A stretch of 64,000 nt of DNA, from positions 284,760 through 348,759 of the forward strand of contig JAUIRK010000757.1 in NCBI GenBank assembly GCA_030549495.1. The letters are read 5' to 3'. A model generated the notes under the pieces. That model was not told the origin of the DNA, searched no databases, and worked only from the letters and a program-made list of their open reading frames with translations. The position numbers were made by a program, and so were the translations under genes. This DNA comes from Nectonema munidae. Its lineage: Eukaryota > Nematomorpha > Nectonematoida > Nectonematidae. Shown here piece after piece: positions 1 to 12,800 of the stretch (positions are counted from its first letter, which is position 1; each line of letters begins with the position of its first letter).

Positions 1-122
1 TGGTTTGAGAAAGTTTTCGTATCAACATCGAAGATTTATTTTTGCCAACAATAAACCTAATTTTTAGCTAACTTAAAGTAAATAAGGGCAATTTTTTTAA
101 AGTTCGAAAGAAATTTGCCTTA

Positions 123-278
123 ATGATGAGAAGTAGGGGAAGACCGTTAAAAAGATGGAAAGATGGCCTAAAAGAGCGACTCGGTGAACTTGGACTCACT
201 GAAGAAGACGCACGAAATCTAGAAAAGTGGAGACAGAAGATCAAAGCCACCGACCCTCAACCTGCGGACAAGGTGTAA
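123..278 (+). mobile_element. LINE 3' tail, RTE/craniofacial-2-like
   Basis: A 51-codon frame ends in TAA and reads RGRPLKRWKDGLKE followed by LGLTEEDARNLEKW. This is the basic/acidic tail typical of many RTE-like non-LTR retrotransposon ORF2 proteins (RGRP-x-KRW, then ED-A-x-x-x-x-KW). Only this last part of the element is present; nothing upstream in the window's first 120 bases adds to it. It is a dead 5'-truncated copy of the kind usual for LINEs. Confidence 0.7.
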
Positions 279-869
279 TCAAAGAAGATTCATTTATCTT
301 CAAAATTTCATTGTATTAGAGTGGACTTATCTCCCCCTCCCCCTTCCTATAATTTTGAAAGGACCGCTTTCCTTCCATAAAAAATTTCAAAATCTGTTAT
401 ACCCAAATTGTTTGTTTAAATTGATTTATCTTATATTTTGATTTGTTTTGATTTCTCATGATTTTGTAGTTTAAAGAAGAAGAAAATTTTTCCTTCTTAT
501 TCTCATTCAATTCATTGTCAAAAGTATAAGCTTACTTTATTTATTAAAAAAAAATTCCTTTCTTCAGTATATTTTTTAATAACTGTTAAAATCTTGACTT
601 CTTTGTATTTTGTGAAGAAAGATATAAAAAATCGCTGTTGATATTTATAACTGAGATTGCCACCGCATGTTAAAACTTTGGAATGCGCTTTTTGTTATAA
701 AATGCATTGTAATTCCAAAAAATTTGTCATTGAATAAAAACTACTATGGACTCCAAGTTTATAATTCCATCGCATTGTTCCAAAGTGTAAAGCAATTGAT
801 TCTTAGAGTTTCAAGATTATTCCTCTCAAAAAGCCTAATTTTTTATATCAATTTTAAGGCTCACTCATA
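279..869. other. Upstream region of ATP5PB, no clear feature
   Basis: AT-rich sequence with no recognised protein, TATA box or repeat end. A 60-odd codon open frame here ends in a TAA overlapping the ATP5PB start codon, but its composition looks like chance. The ATP5PB promoter must lie here, but I cannot place it. Confidence 0.5.
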
Positions 870-3800
870 ATGTCCAAATGCTTAAGATCGCAACAGAGGT
901 ATTTGATTTTGTTAAATAAATATTTTTGTTATTTTATGTTTTCCCCCCTTTAATTAGCTTTTACATTCCTCGAAGATTCTTTTTTCACACCTATTTCTAT
1001 CCAAAATTTCCTTGGCATGTTAGTGAAAACTATCCTTCTAAAACGAAAGAATCTTCCAAAGAGAGAGACGTTACAAATTTTCCTCGAGAAACCTTCCTAC
1101 TCTACAGCCCTAAATTTCATTGGGGATTTATACCAAAAACGTGGTTTGATGCATTTTACCATAAGACCGGCGTGACTGGTAAGTGAGCTTTTTTAAATGT
1201 ACCCTATACCTTTTGCGGAACAATTTTGCTGCCGTTGTATATGCTATTTCTTGCAGAATTCTTTTTCCCAATAATAATGTTCTTCAATTCAACCAATCAT
1301 TTTGCTACGAATTTGCTCAGTCACAAATTCTTAAGTTTACAATTAAAAAAAATCCCACTTCAAATATTAATTTTAAGAAAGCAGCTTTTCTAAATCTAGA
1401 GTGAAATTTTATAACTTCAGTTATTTTACAAAATTTGTTCTTTGCTCCTACTTTCTCTAAAGTTTTTTAAATATATTTTATCCGCCATTTTTAAATTTAT
1501 TTTCCTCTTTCCTATAATTTTAACCAATGCTCATTCCGATGCCAATCAACTTATTAAATGCCGGGCGGATGGATGTTCACATATTTGTAGCAATCACTAA
1601 AAATAATACCTTATTTAACACTATTCTTGTTTTCAATTTAAAAGCAGTTTATGACACCTATCTATGACTTTGTTCACACACTAGCAAAACAAATTATAGC
1701 TTAGGCATCTGCCCCTTTTCTTTGCTTTTATAACAGGTATACTAATATATATCGATACAATGTGTATATTAGTGATGATAATTTGCGCTTAATATTTTCT
1801 CCAATATTATTTTACCGATCGATTAACTCGTTAGTACATATTGATCCAATTTTGGACACTGTTATTTAACGTTCCATTTTTGTCAAATCTTAAAAATATT
1901 TTTGGAAAATGTTATTCATTTAGTTTTCCTTCTACTAAAAACTATATAAATAGCTTTAAAACGGGTTTGAATTAAAAAAAATTCCTGACACTTCATATAC
2001 TGAAAAATTAATCCCAGAAAAAAGTCTTTCAAGTCTCAATTTTTGAGATAGTATAAAAATGAATAGAGATATTATATAATTTAAAAAATTGCTTGAAAAT
2101 GTATAAAAATATATTCTTGTTTCGGCTTAAAATTTGATGTCCATTTTTGGATCATTGGACCGTAGACGTGTAGAGTTACAATGTTGATTGAGCCAATCTG
2201 TTATTTATAAGTGTACTGTAAAAAAAGTATACTTCTACCGCGATAAAAAACGTTAATTCCGCACAAGTAGATTTGTGCATTCATTCCTAATCCTCATTCA
2301 GCCCAAAAGTTTAAACCATGAGGCTTATGATCTATTCAAACACATAACAGCACAAAATTCGAATGCTTGCATCACTTAGAGTATCCACTTTATCAATATT
2401 TATATATAATTTGTTTTATTGTTACTACTGATAAAATATGTCCACATCTTGGATTGCTTATTGCTATATGTGCTATTATATAAAACATTTCATTACTAAT
2501 ATTATTTATCTTTCATGGTATAAGAAATACACTTGGATGGAATGTATTGTTATTTTATCCATTTTACTTTTCAATAAAATATTATTTATAAATTTTATTC
2601 TATAACGAGTATAACTTTTCAGCAGTTTTATTGTTGATTTGTGATTTGACCTTTCATTATTTTTGATTCTTGTTTTTCGTGTCTGTTTTTGCTATTCCAC
2701 TTTTTGCCTCCATTATTCGTTTTTATTTGCGCTCCCATTATTTCGTTTTGAAAAATGAGTGAAAGTTGTTTTATCTTTTGAAAAAGCAAAAGGGAGAAAA
2801 TGGTACTCAAAGCATTATAATTTTGCCCCCTGGTTCAATCATTGTATCCGATGGAGCAAGAAAAATGTTGGGCTGTGTTGGTGGTGTTGCTGCTAAATTA
2901 ACAAAAGATATTCCCCATTTGGTTGTCAATCATTGTGTGGCTCATAGACTCCAACTGGCAGACCTGGATTCATTTAAAGCTGTACCATTTATGCAACAAG
3001 TTGAGACGACTCTCAGAGGATTGTATATCTATTATCATTCTTCACCAAAGCGCTCATCGCAGCTAAAAAAAGTTGCAGCAGCTTTAGAAATGCAGTTGCT
3101 AAAACTAAGAGACATCAATGCTGTGAGATGGGTTGCCAGCAAAGAACAGGCACTTCAAGCATTTTTGAAAAGCTGGCAAGCTGTGGTCTTTCAGTTGCAG
3201 AACAACTCTAATGTGGGAATTTCTGATGCTCAAAAAACAAAAGGACTGCTGAAAGCCATTTGTGATTTTAGGTTTTTAAAGTACTGTGATTTTCTTCATG
3301 ACTTTCTGGCAGTCTTACGCCCACTTTCTGCTACATTTCAAAGAGAAACCCTGCTGTTGTCAGAAATCAAACCATCAGTGAACAATGCTATTTCTTTTTA
3401 AACAAACTGGAACATAACCCAGGAGAGATTGTGAAGTGTTTCCTACTGGTGTCTTCAGAGAAGTCCAGTTAGAAAGAGTAGAAGTAGGGGAAACAAGCTA
3501 ACAAAAGGATAGAAGAATTATCCTCTCTGATGGGAAAGCTTCTCTGACAGAGCGATTCAAGACCATGGATGCAACAGTAGCACAGAATATATCCATATTT
3601 GATACAATGGGATGGCGAGAGGAGAAGAAACTGCCAGATTTTTGGGATGCTGGGCTTGAGAAACGGGTGCAGCATTTTAAGGAGCCCCTATTCCAACTGC
3701 TTCCTTTGCAAAGGAAATGCTGCTTGATGAGTGGTTTAGATTGAATTTTTTACCAAGTTCATCTGTTAGTTGCGAAAGGGGGTTCAGCAGAATGAAATGC

Positions 3801-6800
3801 ATCAAAACAGACCTCAGATCAAGACTGACAACAGCCAACCTTGATTCCCTCATGCGTGTCGGCCTCAGTGTTCCATTAAGGAATTTGATCCAAATGAAAG
3901 TATTAGACTATGGCATTCATCACGTGGGTAGAAACTTGTAAATATGTGAATTAAAATAACCTGCACTATTTTTCTATGTAAGCAATGTTAGGTAAGAAAT
4001 AAATTGCATATTTCATTTCTAAAGAAATTGAATTTTAATTATTTTAGTACATTTGGCGTATGAATGATGTATGGCAAAGTTTATATGTACGTGCTACTAA
4101 AAATTTCTATGTGCTACTAAACTTAACAAAAATTTTCCTACCCCTGGTATACATAAAAATTTTACTTTTCCACAAGTTTATTATCTATTCTAAAGTATAT
4201 TCCAACTTAATCATGGCGATTACCAATCGAATTAATTTTAGTAAAAATGCGTTGTTCTCGCCTCCATATTTCCATGATTTTAATCCCATTTAAAATATGT
4301 TTTTTTTTATAAAATCAAAGTTAAGAAATTGATACAAAGAAGAAATAATGTGAATGAATTGAAAAGTAATATTAAAATAAGTTTACTCCTTTTTTTTCAT
4401 TTCTTTTCACTAATAGTCTTGTTTTTGGTAATAGTAGTAGTAGTAGTACTCTTCACGGTTTTATAGTTGTGTGTGGAAAAAAAATTATTTTGTAAGTAAT
4501 CAGCAAGGATAAGTTGAAGAATACTATTCACGTTGAATATAATTTTGAATTTTCCATATTTTGTAATACCCTTCTAACAAACTTGTGGATAGTCAACATT
4601 TTTATTTTGTTCAGCAATGAGTCTTTTCATTGAGTGTGTATGTGTGTATGTAGAGCAGTGCTTCTCAACCTTTTTACTCCCAGAGACCCCTTGCTCATTT
4701 GTCGAAATGATCTTCCAAAATGATCGGTCTCAAAATTTGTATTAGAAAATATTTTATCAAAATCTACCTTCATAATAATCTTAACCCATTAAGTACCATA
4801 GAAATCAGACGATATTAAAAAAACGCAGACGATTTATATTCAAAGTCATTGAAAAAAGCAGACGAAGATGAACTTACTTATGTTTCCAAATGGGAACATT
4901 GGGACTTAATGGGTTAAACCATTTTTTATATATAATAACGAAAATCTTCATATTTCTTCCTTACCAGTGTTCTGTCAAGACCACCACTGGAGACCACTTT
5001 AATCCATATACCCTTACATAGAATATTTTCTTAACAAATTAAAATGCTTCCTGATTTTTATCCCTAAATATCGATAGCTTTATCTCTTTTGATCTTCGCA
5101 GCTAAAGTATGTCAATTTGTGATTTCTAGCTCTCAAGATAATTTAACTTTAGATTGTCTTTAGCTGTCACCATCATTTCCAACTCTCTCTCTCTCTCTTT
5201 AAAAAAGATCCTTTCAAGCTAAAATGTTTTTCATATTTCTTAAACTCCTAAAATTTATAATATATTTAAAAAATGGACGTATTGGAGAGACGCCACTTAT
5301 TCCAGTATTCATTGCAAAGTGGACTTTCAAGCTTTAAATGCGAATTGCTTTTCTTTTTTTAGGTCCTTATTTCTTTTTTGCTGGTATTCCCTTTTTGATC
5401 GTTTCCAAGGAGTTTATTGGAGGTGTTATACCGATAACCGGTTTCAGAAGCGTTGTGACCATCGCAATCGTCATTGCTTACTTATCAAAGGATGTCTTTA
5501 GAACTTATCAATCACAGCTTTATCTCGTAATTTTTCAATATATCTTTTACATGCTCATCACCAAGGGTAAGGAGGAGGAGGGGGTGGTGGAGGACTGTGC
5601 GTCCTTACATTTTTTAAAGATAGGAAATCCCTGAGCATATCGATGTAATTTAAAAATCGCACTTCTAGTCAAAATTTTCAACACCCTTTAAGAATATGAA
5701 AAATTGAAAATATTTGCAATTTTGAAAAAATCGATGCTCTGACAAGACTAAGGGAAACAACAAATTGTATAGAAAGTTTACTCCCTAAAAATGGAGTAAA
5801 AAGATACTTAATTGGTATACTTAGTTGGGTAACGATTAAACAATGTAGATTAGTGCAATTAAAGTATATAGTTGAGAGTATTGCATATTAATACATATTT
5901 TATTAATTAAAATATGTAATTTGGAGAATACATTACATTCGGTGTAATTCAATTAAATGTGGTGCTAGATGATGATGAGAATAATAATAATAATAATAAT
6001 AATAATACATCATTATAAATTGATGTGTTTCAGTCAAATGTCTATTTGTTAAAATGTTTTTTCGACCAAATGTCCGGCTGCTAGATGTCTCTCCTATTCC
6101 TTTAAAATCTTCTACTCAACCTACTTCAGAGTGTGCCTCCACAACACTGGTACTCACTCACTCACTCACTCTCACAAAGCCCTCTCATATAACTACTTTT
6201 TCACTGTCGTCTTTTAGAATTTCGTGAATAAGTGTTCTTCTATGGAGGAATCGCACAAAGACTATCACAAGGAAGCGATTGACAAGCACATGACTGAAAA
6301 GAACCACACAAACAGCGAAAATTATTTGTTCAGTGCTAAAAAGGTGCGTGTTTCTCTCATTTTTCACAAAGCAATTTTATGTTTAATCCCTTTTAACCCT
6401 TTCGTGACCAATGAATCATATATGATGCATAAACAATTTTAACTTCATGTGCTTCAAATAGTTTTGTATATGAAGGTAAAGGTACCATAGGGTATTTTCA
6501 TCGAGAAGGCACACTTGCACCGCTTGTATCGAACTATGAGCAAAGCAGGCTTGATGCGGAATCGAACCCAAGAGCTTGAGTTATCGAATCCAGCATCTAA
6601 CCAACCCTCAGTGAATGAATCTTCATGATATGAATCTTCTGCTTTTAATAAATATCGTCTCATTTTTCTGGTAATGAAAGGGTTAACGTTTTGAGGACCA
6701 GATTCTTGAAGAATTATTGTCTGCTTTCTTTTTCCATTCATTTTTGTATGTTTTAAGCAGACGATTATTTCTTGGTACATCGGTGTCATACTAATCCTCA

Positions 6801-9800
6801 AAGGGTTAAAGGCGCGCATTTTTGAAAAAGGGCCTACTTCTGCCTTGATATTCCAGAACAACTGAAAAATTCAATAAAATTAAAGAATGAACTTTTTTGA
6901 AAAACAAAACTCAATTTACGAGTAGGAAGTTTTTAGAAAAAAAATTTAGGATACATTCAGTTTATCAATCGTATTGTAAGAAAGACACTAAACTACAAAT
7001 ACAAATCAATAGAACATTTTAATTAATTATGTTGAAGAAAATAGACCAAACTTTTTCCTTGCAACACAAAGCAGAAATGTCTAAAATTCAGGAAATCTTT
7101 CAATGCCTACCTAAAATTGAAATTCATAAACCACCTTCAAATATGGAACATGTGTCATCACACTTTATGGAGAATTACCATATTTGAAACAGGAAAATTG
7201 ATGTTGAATAAATATAAATTTTACTTCAAGTCGAAAAATTATATATTATATATATACGTGGGTTCACTGTAATTTCATCGCCGTAATTTCATCGCATAGT
7301 AAATTCATCGTGATTCAATACATCGTCGGTATTTTCATCGTCAAGTATTTTCATCGTGCAGGAATTACATCGTCTTACTAATTTTATGCTTGACGCTCAA
7401 TGTTTTTTTGTAAATATCCCTTTATATTTTTTTAAGTTTATTACGAACAATTAAATTATTTTTAGTTTTATTATAAAAAAAATATCCTACGAAAAGATAT
7501 TTATATATACACAGAATTTGAGAAAAAGTAAAGAAAGTTAGAGACAATGACGATAAGTCTATATAAAAGCTGCTTTTCCTGCACTTAAAGACATTTTGAG
7601 GTATGAAGATACAAATAAATATGTAGTATACAATTAGTAATTTTATAAAAATGTATGCATATACACGTAAATAGTGGGATTATCTTGTGACACCGCAAGG
7701 TAGTAATGGTCAATCCATAAATCTCGCGATGTAATCACTATACGATGAAAATACCAACGATGTATTGCTTCACGATGAATTTACTATACGATGAAATTTC
7801 CACGATGAAGTTACCACGATGAAATTACCGCGATGAAATTACCGGATACCATATACGTGGGTTCATTTGTGTTAAAATTTTTTTTTTACATAAATGGACT
7901 TGCCGTCTCAAAAATTGCAAATAGGTGTAGTCGGACTCGCTAAATATTATTCCAACTACACAACCGTGCCCCTAAGAATTTGTATTTTTACCGCTTTTGA
8001 GGAGCCTTTTCCCAAGCTGCTTTCTAGCTTATTTGCAATGCTCTTAAATTAATATATCAATTTCCGATGTTTATTCGAAGATAACGTCATTACCAGTGTT
8101 TATTAGTCGCAGAGAAAATATTCCAAGAACTTAAAAACTTGATAAATTTATCTCCAACTGTCTTCGCCTCCACTCCACGTGCTTATAAAAATACAACTTT
8201 TTTTCTATTATTTAAAATCTCTTAAAACAACCCGACTTCGACTCTGGTCACGACTCCTAAATTTTATTTGCTACTGACTCTGTCTCTCTCTTTAAAATTT
8301 CAGATTCATTACTGCGACTACGCAACCTTGATTATTACACGTTACTTATGAGGATGAACGAACCATTCTAATTTTGCTGTTTTTAGAAAATTATGTTTTT
8401 TCAAGGTTGTTGAGGTTTTGACTTAAATCCCAATAAAAAATTAATATTAAGATGTTTTTTAGTTCTAATTGCTTGTCCACTTATGCTGAATTAAATCTGT
8501 GTTGTCTGTCTCCATGTAAAGTATTTTTTACCATAAAAATTCTTTTGACTTGAAAAGGTTTACCACATAATAGTGTAATGACTCTGCTTATATAAAATTT
8601 AAACAATTCTCATATCTATGGCAGGGGCGCACATCCTCAAAATTATTGGGGGGGCGAAATTTTTTTCTTGCAATTTTCAAAATTAGTGGTCTGGAAATAC
8701 CACGGGAGACCAAATATCCTTTAAAATAGAGTGTATTCAGCGCATACCCTAAAGTCCTAAATTTATAAGACTACATTATATTTTTTTTTACAAAATTAGT
8801 GAATTTAAATACTATACTTCCAGCGAAAATATTTTAATTAAATTTGCATATCGAATATAGTGCGCAGAAAAAATACCCCCGGAAAAAATGCCCCCAATTA
8901 AAAAGTAGGAAAAAAGGCCCCCAATTAAAAAGTAAGAAAAAATGCCCCAATTAAAAAGTAGGAAAAAATGCCCCCAGTAAAAATGCCCCAATTTAAATTA
9001 GGAAAAAATGCCCCAACAAAAAATTTCAAAAAATTATTAATTAAAATTTTTAAAAAAGATATGTCAAATAAAGATTTTTTGTAAAAAAAAAAGTTAACTT
9101 TTCATTTAAAACATTTAAAAGTTAATTAAAGTAAACTAAAAAACTCAGCATACGACAATTTTTTAAATACAAAAATTTTTTTTATAAAACAGCAAATATT
9201 TTTGGACTTTGTGTGTATCAGAACACTTTCTAAATATAATTTGTATTTTAACTGATTTTAAGAACACATTCCAACAAATATGCACCTTTGCTATTGTTTT
9301 CAAGAACTTTATAAAGAAAAAACCCTATAGATTAAGAAATTTTAGGAATTTATCCTTTCAAAACGGTACCAAATAAAAATATTTATATAATTATATAAAA
9401 TCCTGAAAATCAAAATTAGGGGGCATTTTTTCCTACTTTTTAATTGGGGGCATTTTTACCTACAACCATCGAATATACACTAGTTTAAAAAATCCAAAAA
9501 TGTTAGGGGGTGGAATAGGGTTTTTCATTTGAAAAATGAAGTAGTCTACCAGGCACATTACAGGAATTGATGAAAGGATATTTGATTCATAGAGAAAACA
9601 AATAACTGAAGGTTGGATAGTTTTATATCAGTGAATGTAGTCTAAAGGCAAAGAGTCTACTAGACAACCTGTGAGGTTTATATGAAAAAAATGTGATTGA
9701 TTCAGGGGCAAGGGTATACAACGAAGTTATAATTGTGCAAACAAAAATAAAACAAAAAATTAAGATCGCATTATTTCATTATACAAGCTACAAAAAGTAA

Positions 9801-12800
9801 AATAACTGTTAACATTTTGCAATGATTTGCCTTTTATAATAACTTTTAAGGAAAAAAAGTCCATCAGAAAAAGTTATAGAGCTTCAACAAAAACTAAAAA
9901 ATTTTAGAGCATAAGATACGTTTTTTGAAAACTAATTTGACGTATCCCTTACAGCATACTCTATCTATGTGTGGCATGGCAGGTTGGTTGAGATGATGGA
10001 CATAGCACGGAAGCCTCTGGCTTCGATTCCTCATCGATACAAATTTGTTTATAGTTTGACATAAGCGGTACATCGGTGCCTGGTCAATGAAAATACATCC
10101 ACTGCACCACTCAAAATTAAAAAATTTGCTACATAATTAACATAAGAGAGAAAGGAAACAAAATAAACTAATAAAGCAATTTTCACTATTTTAAAATGGA
10201 ACCGTCTGTTCTCAGAATAATTTCAAAATAATAGGAGGCATAAAGAATGAGAGTTTATTTGATATTTTCAAGTTTTTATAAGCAGCAAAAGCCAACGTTA
10301 AAGTAGCTAGCCCTTATAATTAAAAAATTATTTAAATAACGGTCGACAGACATTTCGCCCCCTGACAAATTGTCTCATAGGCTATTAGTATCATCCATCT
10401 TTGCTTATTATATGTGTAAAATTCTTAAAAAAATTTATATTGTTTATTTTATCTCTATTAAATTATTTCAAATCAATCAATTTATCTCTTAATTTTTAGA
10501 ATTGTCCATGAGACAAAATGTCTTATGAAAATAACGGGGCGAATTGTCCATGAAACAAAATGTCTTATGAAAATAATGAGGCGAACTGTCTTATGAAAAT
10601 AATGGGGCGAAATGTCCGAGGACCAAACTAACATAAATCAAAGTATACGAGAAAAGAAAATCATTGCGTTTTTTTGAATATTTCTGTCTACAAATAAAAT
10701 TCTGACAGCTGTCATAAATAGATCAAGTACATTTTTAACAACTGAAACATTTTGTTTCGATATTATGATTTGATTATGTACAGTGTTACTTCGAATCGTG
10801 AATATCGAATCGAACATTATAAAAATATCTCTGCTCAAATATTAAGCAAATAGGGTATTCTTGATTTTAAACTGAATAGATAGTCAAAATATTCATTCCA
10901 AAATAAGTATTGAAAAAAATTTCTTGACTTGAAAAAATTAAAGTTTTCAAATGTTACAAAATGTAGCAAACGTAGTGATAAAGATTAAGTGACTTTTGTT
11001 AAAAAAGTTCTTAGCGCGAGTCTAACAATATTCATTGATATAAAATTGTAACGATTGAAAACTATTTTAATTAAACTCTAAATGCAAATTAGACAGAAGC
11101 AGGGGTGTAGTCAAAAAAAAGTTGATAGAAGGGCATAATTTTAAAACAAAAAACTTTCGCAACATTATTTATACATTCTTGACCCTTTCATTTGAGAAAT
11201 TTTCAAAAACTGATATCGCATAAGATGCATGGGGCACCATGCAGTACATAGGAGTGTGGGCACGGCCCCTCATGCCCCAGCCTAGCTACGTCACTGGAGA
11301 GAAGAAAGCTGAATGAGATAGGAGAGCTTAACAAGAGAAGAGAGCTTGAATGAAATAAGAGAGCTTGAGTGAATGATTGAGTTTTAGCAGAGAAAGCGGA
11401 AGAGAAAAACAGAGGAGAGAAAGAGAAATAGAATCACTGTGACAGAAGATGAGAAAATCTAGTGGATCATCAACATGTGTTTGCAAATACTACAGAGGAG
11501 ACACTGTGATAAATATTGCTTACTTATTGTGTGCATATTGAAGCCATGGATTATTATTATATAGCTCTCACGCATCGTCTGTAAAATATGTTCGATAGGA
11601 AAAATGCGATAGGAATTTCAGAGCAGCTTGGCATGATGTTTGATTGATTCGAAAGTCTGCATTCCTTCTATGCGATCATCATACATGTTTTATAAACAAG
11701 CAGCAACTCTTACTTATATAAAATTATTGGGGGGGGGGGGGGGGCGAAGGTCAATTTCGCCCCCCCCCCCCCCCCTCGCCCCCCGGATGTGCGCCCCTGA
11801 TCTATGGATAAAACCTCGCTCACTTTCAATATATATTGAGCCGCTTGTATCGAACTATGAGAAAAGTAGGGTTGATGCGGGATCGAACCCAAGATATCCA
11901 GGCCCAGTTCCCAGTATCTAACCAACCTTACTCACGCCTCAAAACACGTATATATACTTAATTTTAAAAACGTTAGAATTATGGAGGCATCTAGCATAAG
12001 TATAAATTCGGATAGAGATTTCCTTTATGAGATGTGATATTAAACTGAAGAACGCATCTTATTATAAGAATTTATAAGGCATTTGTTACGCCGGTATTGT
12101 TGTATTCAAGTGAAACCGGGGCTTTAAACAAATTTGATGAAAACAGACCAGTAAACTGTGAAAATGGAATGCCTAGAGCTATTATTTATAATCGTGATAC
12201 AAGCGAAATTAGAAGAAGATTAGATTTGAAAACTTGGAAATGGTTATTTGTAGAAATCGACTAAGATGGAAGGGTCACGTGGAAAGAAAGGATGGAGAAG
12301 AATGGGTAAAGAAAGTGATGTACCTTGAAGTTGAAGGGAAAACTAAACGTGGTAGGCCAAGCATCATATTGAATTATGTGGCTGAAAGAGATTTGAAGAA
12401 GTACAATATTAATATTGAAAATGCTAAAGATAGAGAAGCTTGGAAAAAAGAATTGAAAAATAAAATACGATAAAAATCAACCTATAATGTGTGCCCTTAT
12501 GGAAGGAAAAATCACCTTTGAAAAATAAATGGAAAGAAGAAGAAGAAGAATTCAATTTCAATTAGACATCTTTTGATTTATAAATTACCATTATTTGATA
12601 AAACAAACTTGAAAACGACTACATAAAAATAATAATCCAATATGACTCGAGGTTTATAAAAATGATAATAAAGTTTGTAAAAACTCTTTATTCTTTCTAC
12701 CAAGTAGTAGGAAGTCGGAATTTTTAAAAACTTTTCTTTCTACAGATAGTATAAATGGAGGCGTTATTTTTATATGCTTCGAGTCATATTGTATTATTAT

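Larger units (their letters stand above)
8622..11799. mobile_element. Non-autonomous hAT element, copy A
   Basis: Bounded by a perfect 8-bp target duplication ATCTATGG (8614-8621 and 11800-11807). The terminal repeats both read CAGGGGCGCACATCC inward; just inside follow G-rich runs, at the right end as a long G tract and C tract flanking CGAAGGTCAATTTCG. There is no transposase frame. The 3.2 kb includes nested insertions at 8860-9467, 10341-10624 and 11100-11296 and a SINE at 9972. A second, broken relative lies at 34462-38639 and a left-end fragment at 21703-21905. Confidence 0.88.

Noticed and set aside
667-870. 67-codon open frame upstream of ATP5PB
   Set aside because: Composition is random-like, there is no domain, and its stop overlaps the better-supported ATP5PB start codon; it is not needed for the joined protein.
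4656-5362. A complete hAT element starting at CAGTGCTTCTCAACC
   Set aside because: No inverted right end or 8-bp duplication could be found before the ATP5PB exon.
5565-5570. Strong GTAAGG donor for ATP5PB exon 3
   Set aside because: Using it would add 13 residues absent from the family and break phase with exon 4; the weaker GTAATT at 5527 fits both length and phase.
6558-6568. tRNA gene on the minus strand
   Set aside because: The B box is perfect but no acceptor stem or anticodon arm closes, and five related copies share a non-tRNA 3' body; it is a SINE.
11640-11925. Overlapping open frames on both strands across the G/C runs
   Set aside because: They are produced by the poly-G and poly-C tracts at a hAT end and encode Gly/Pro runs only.
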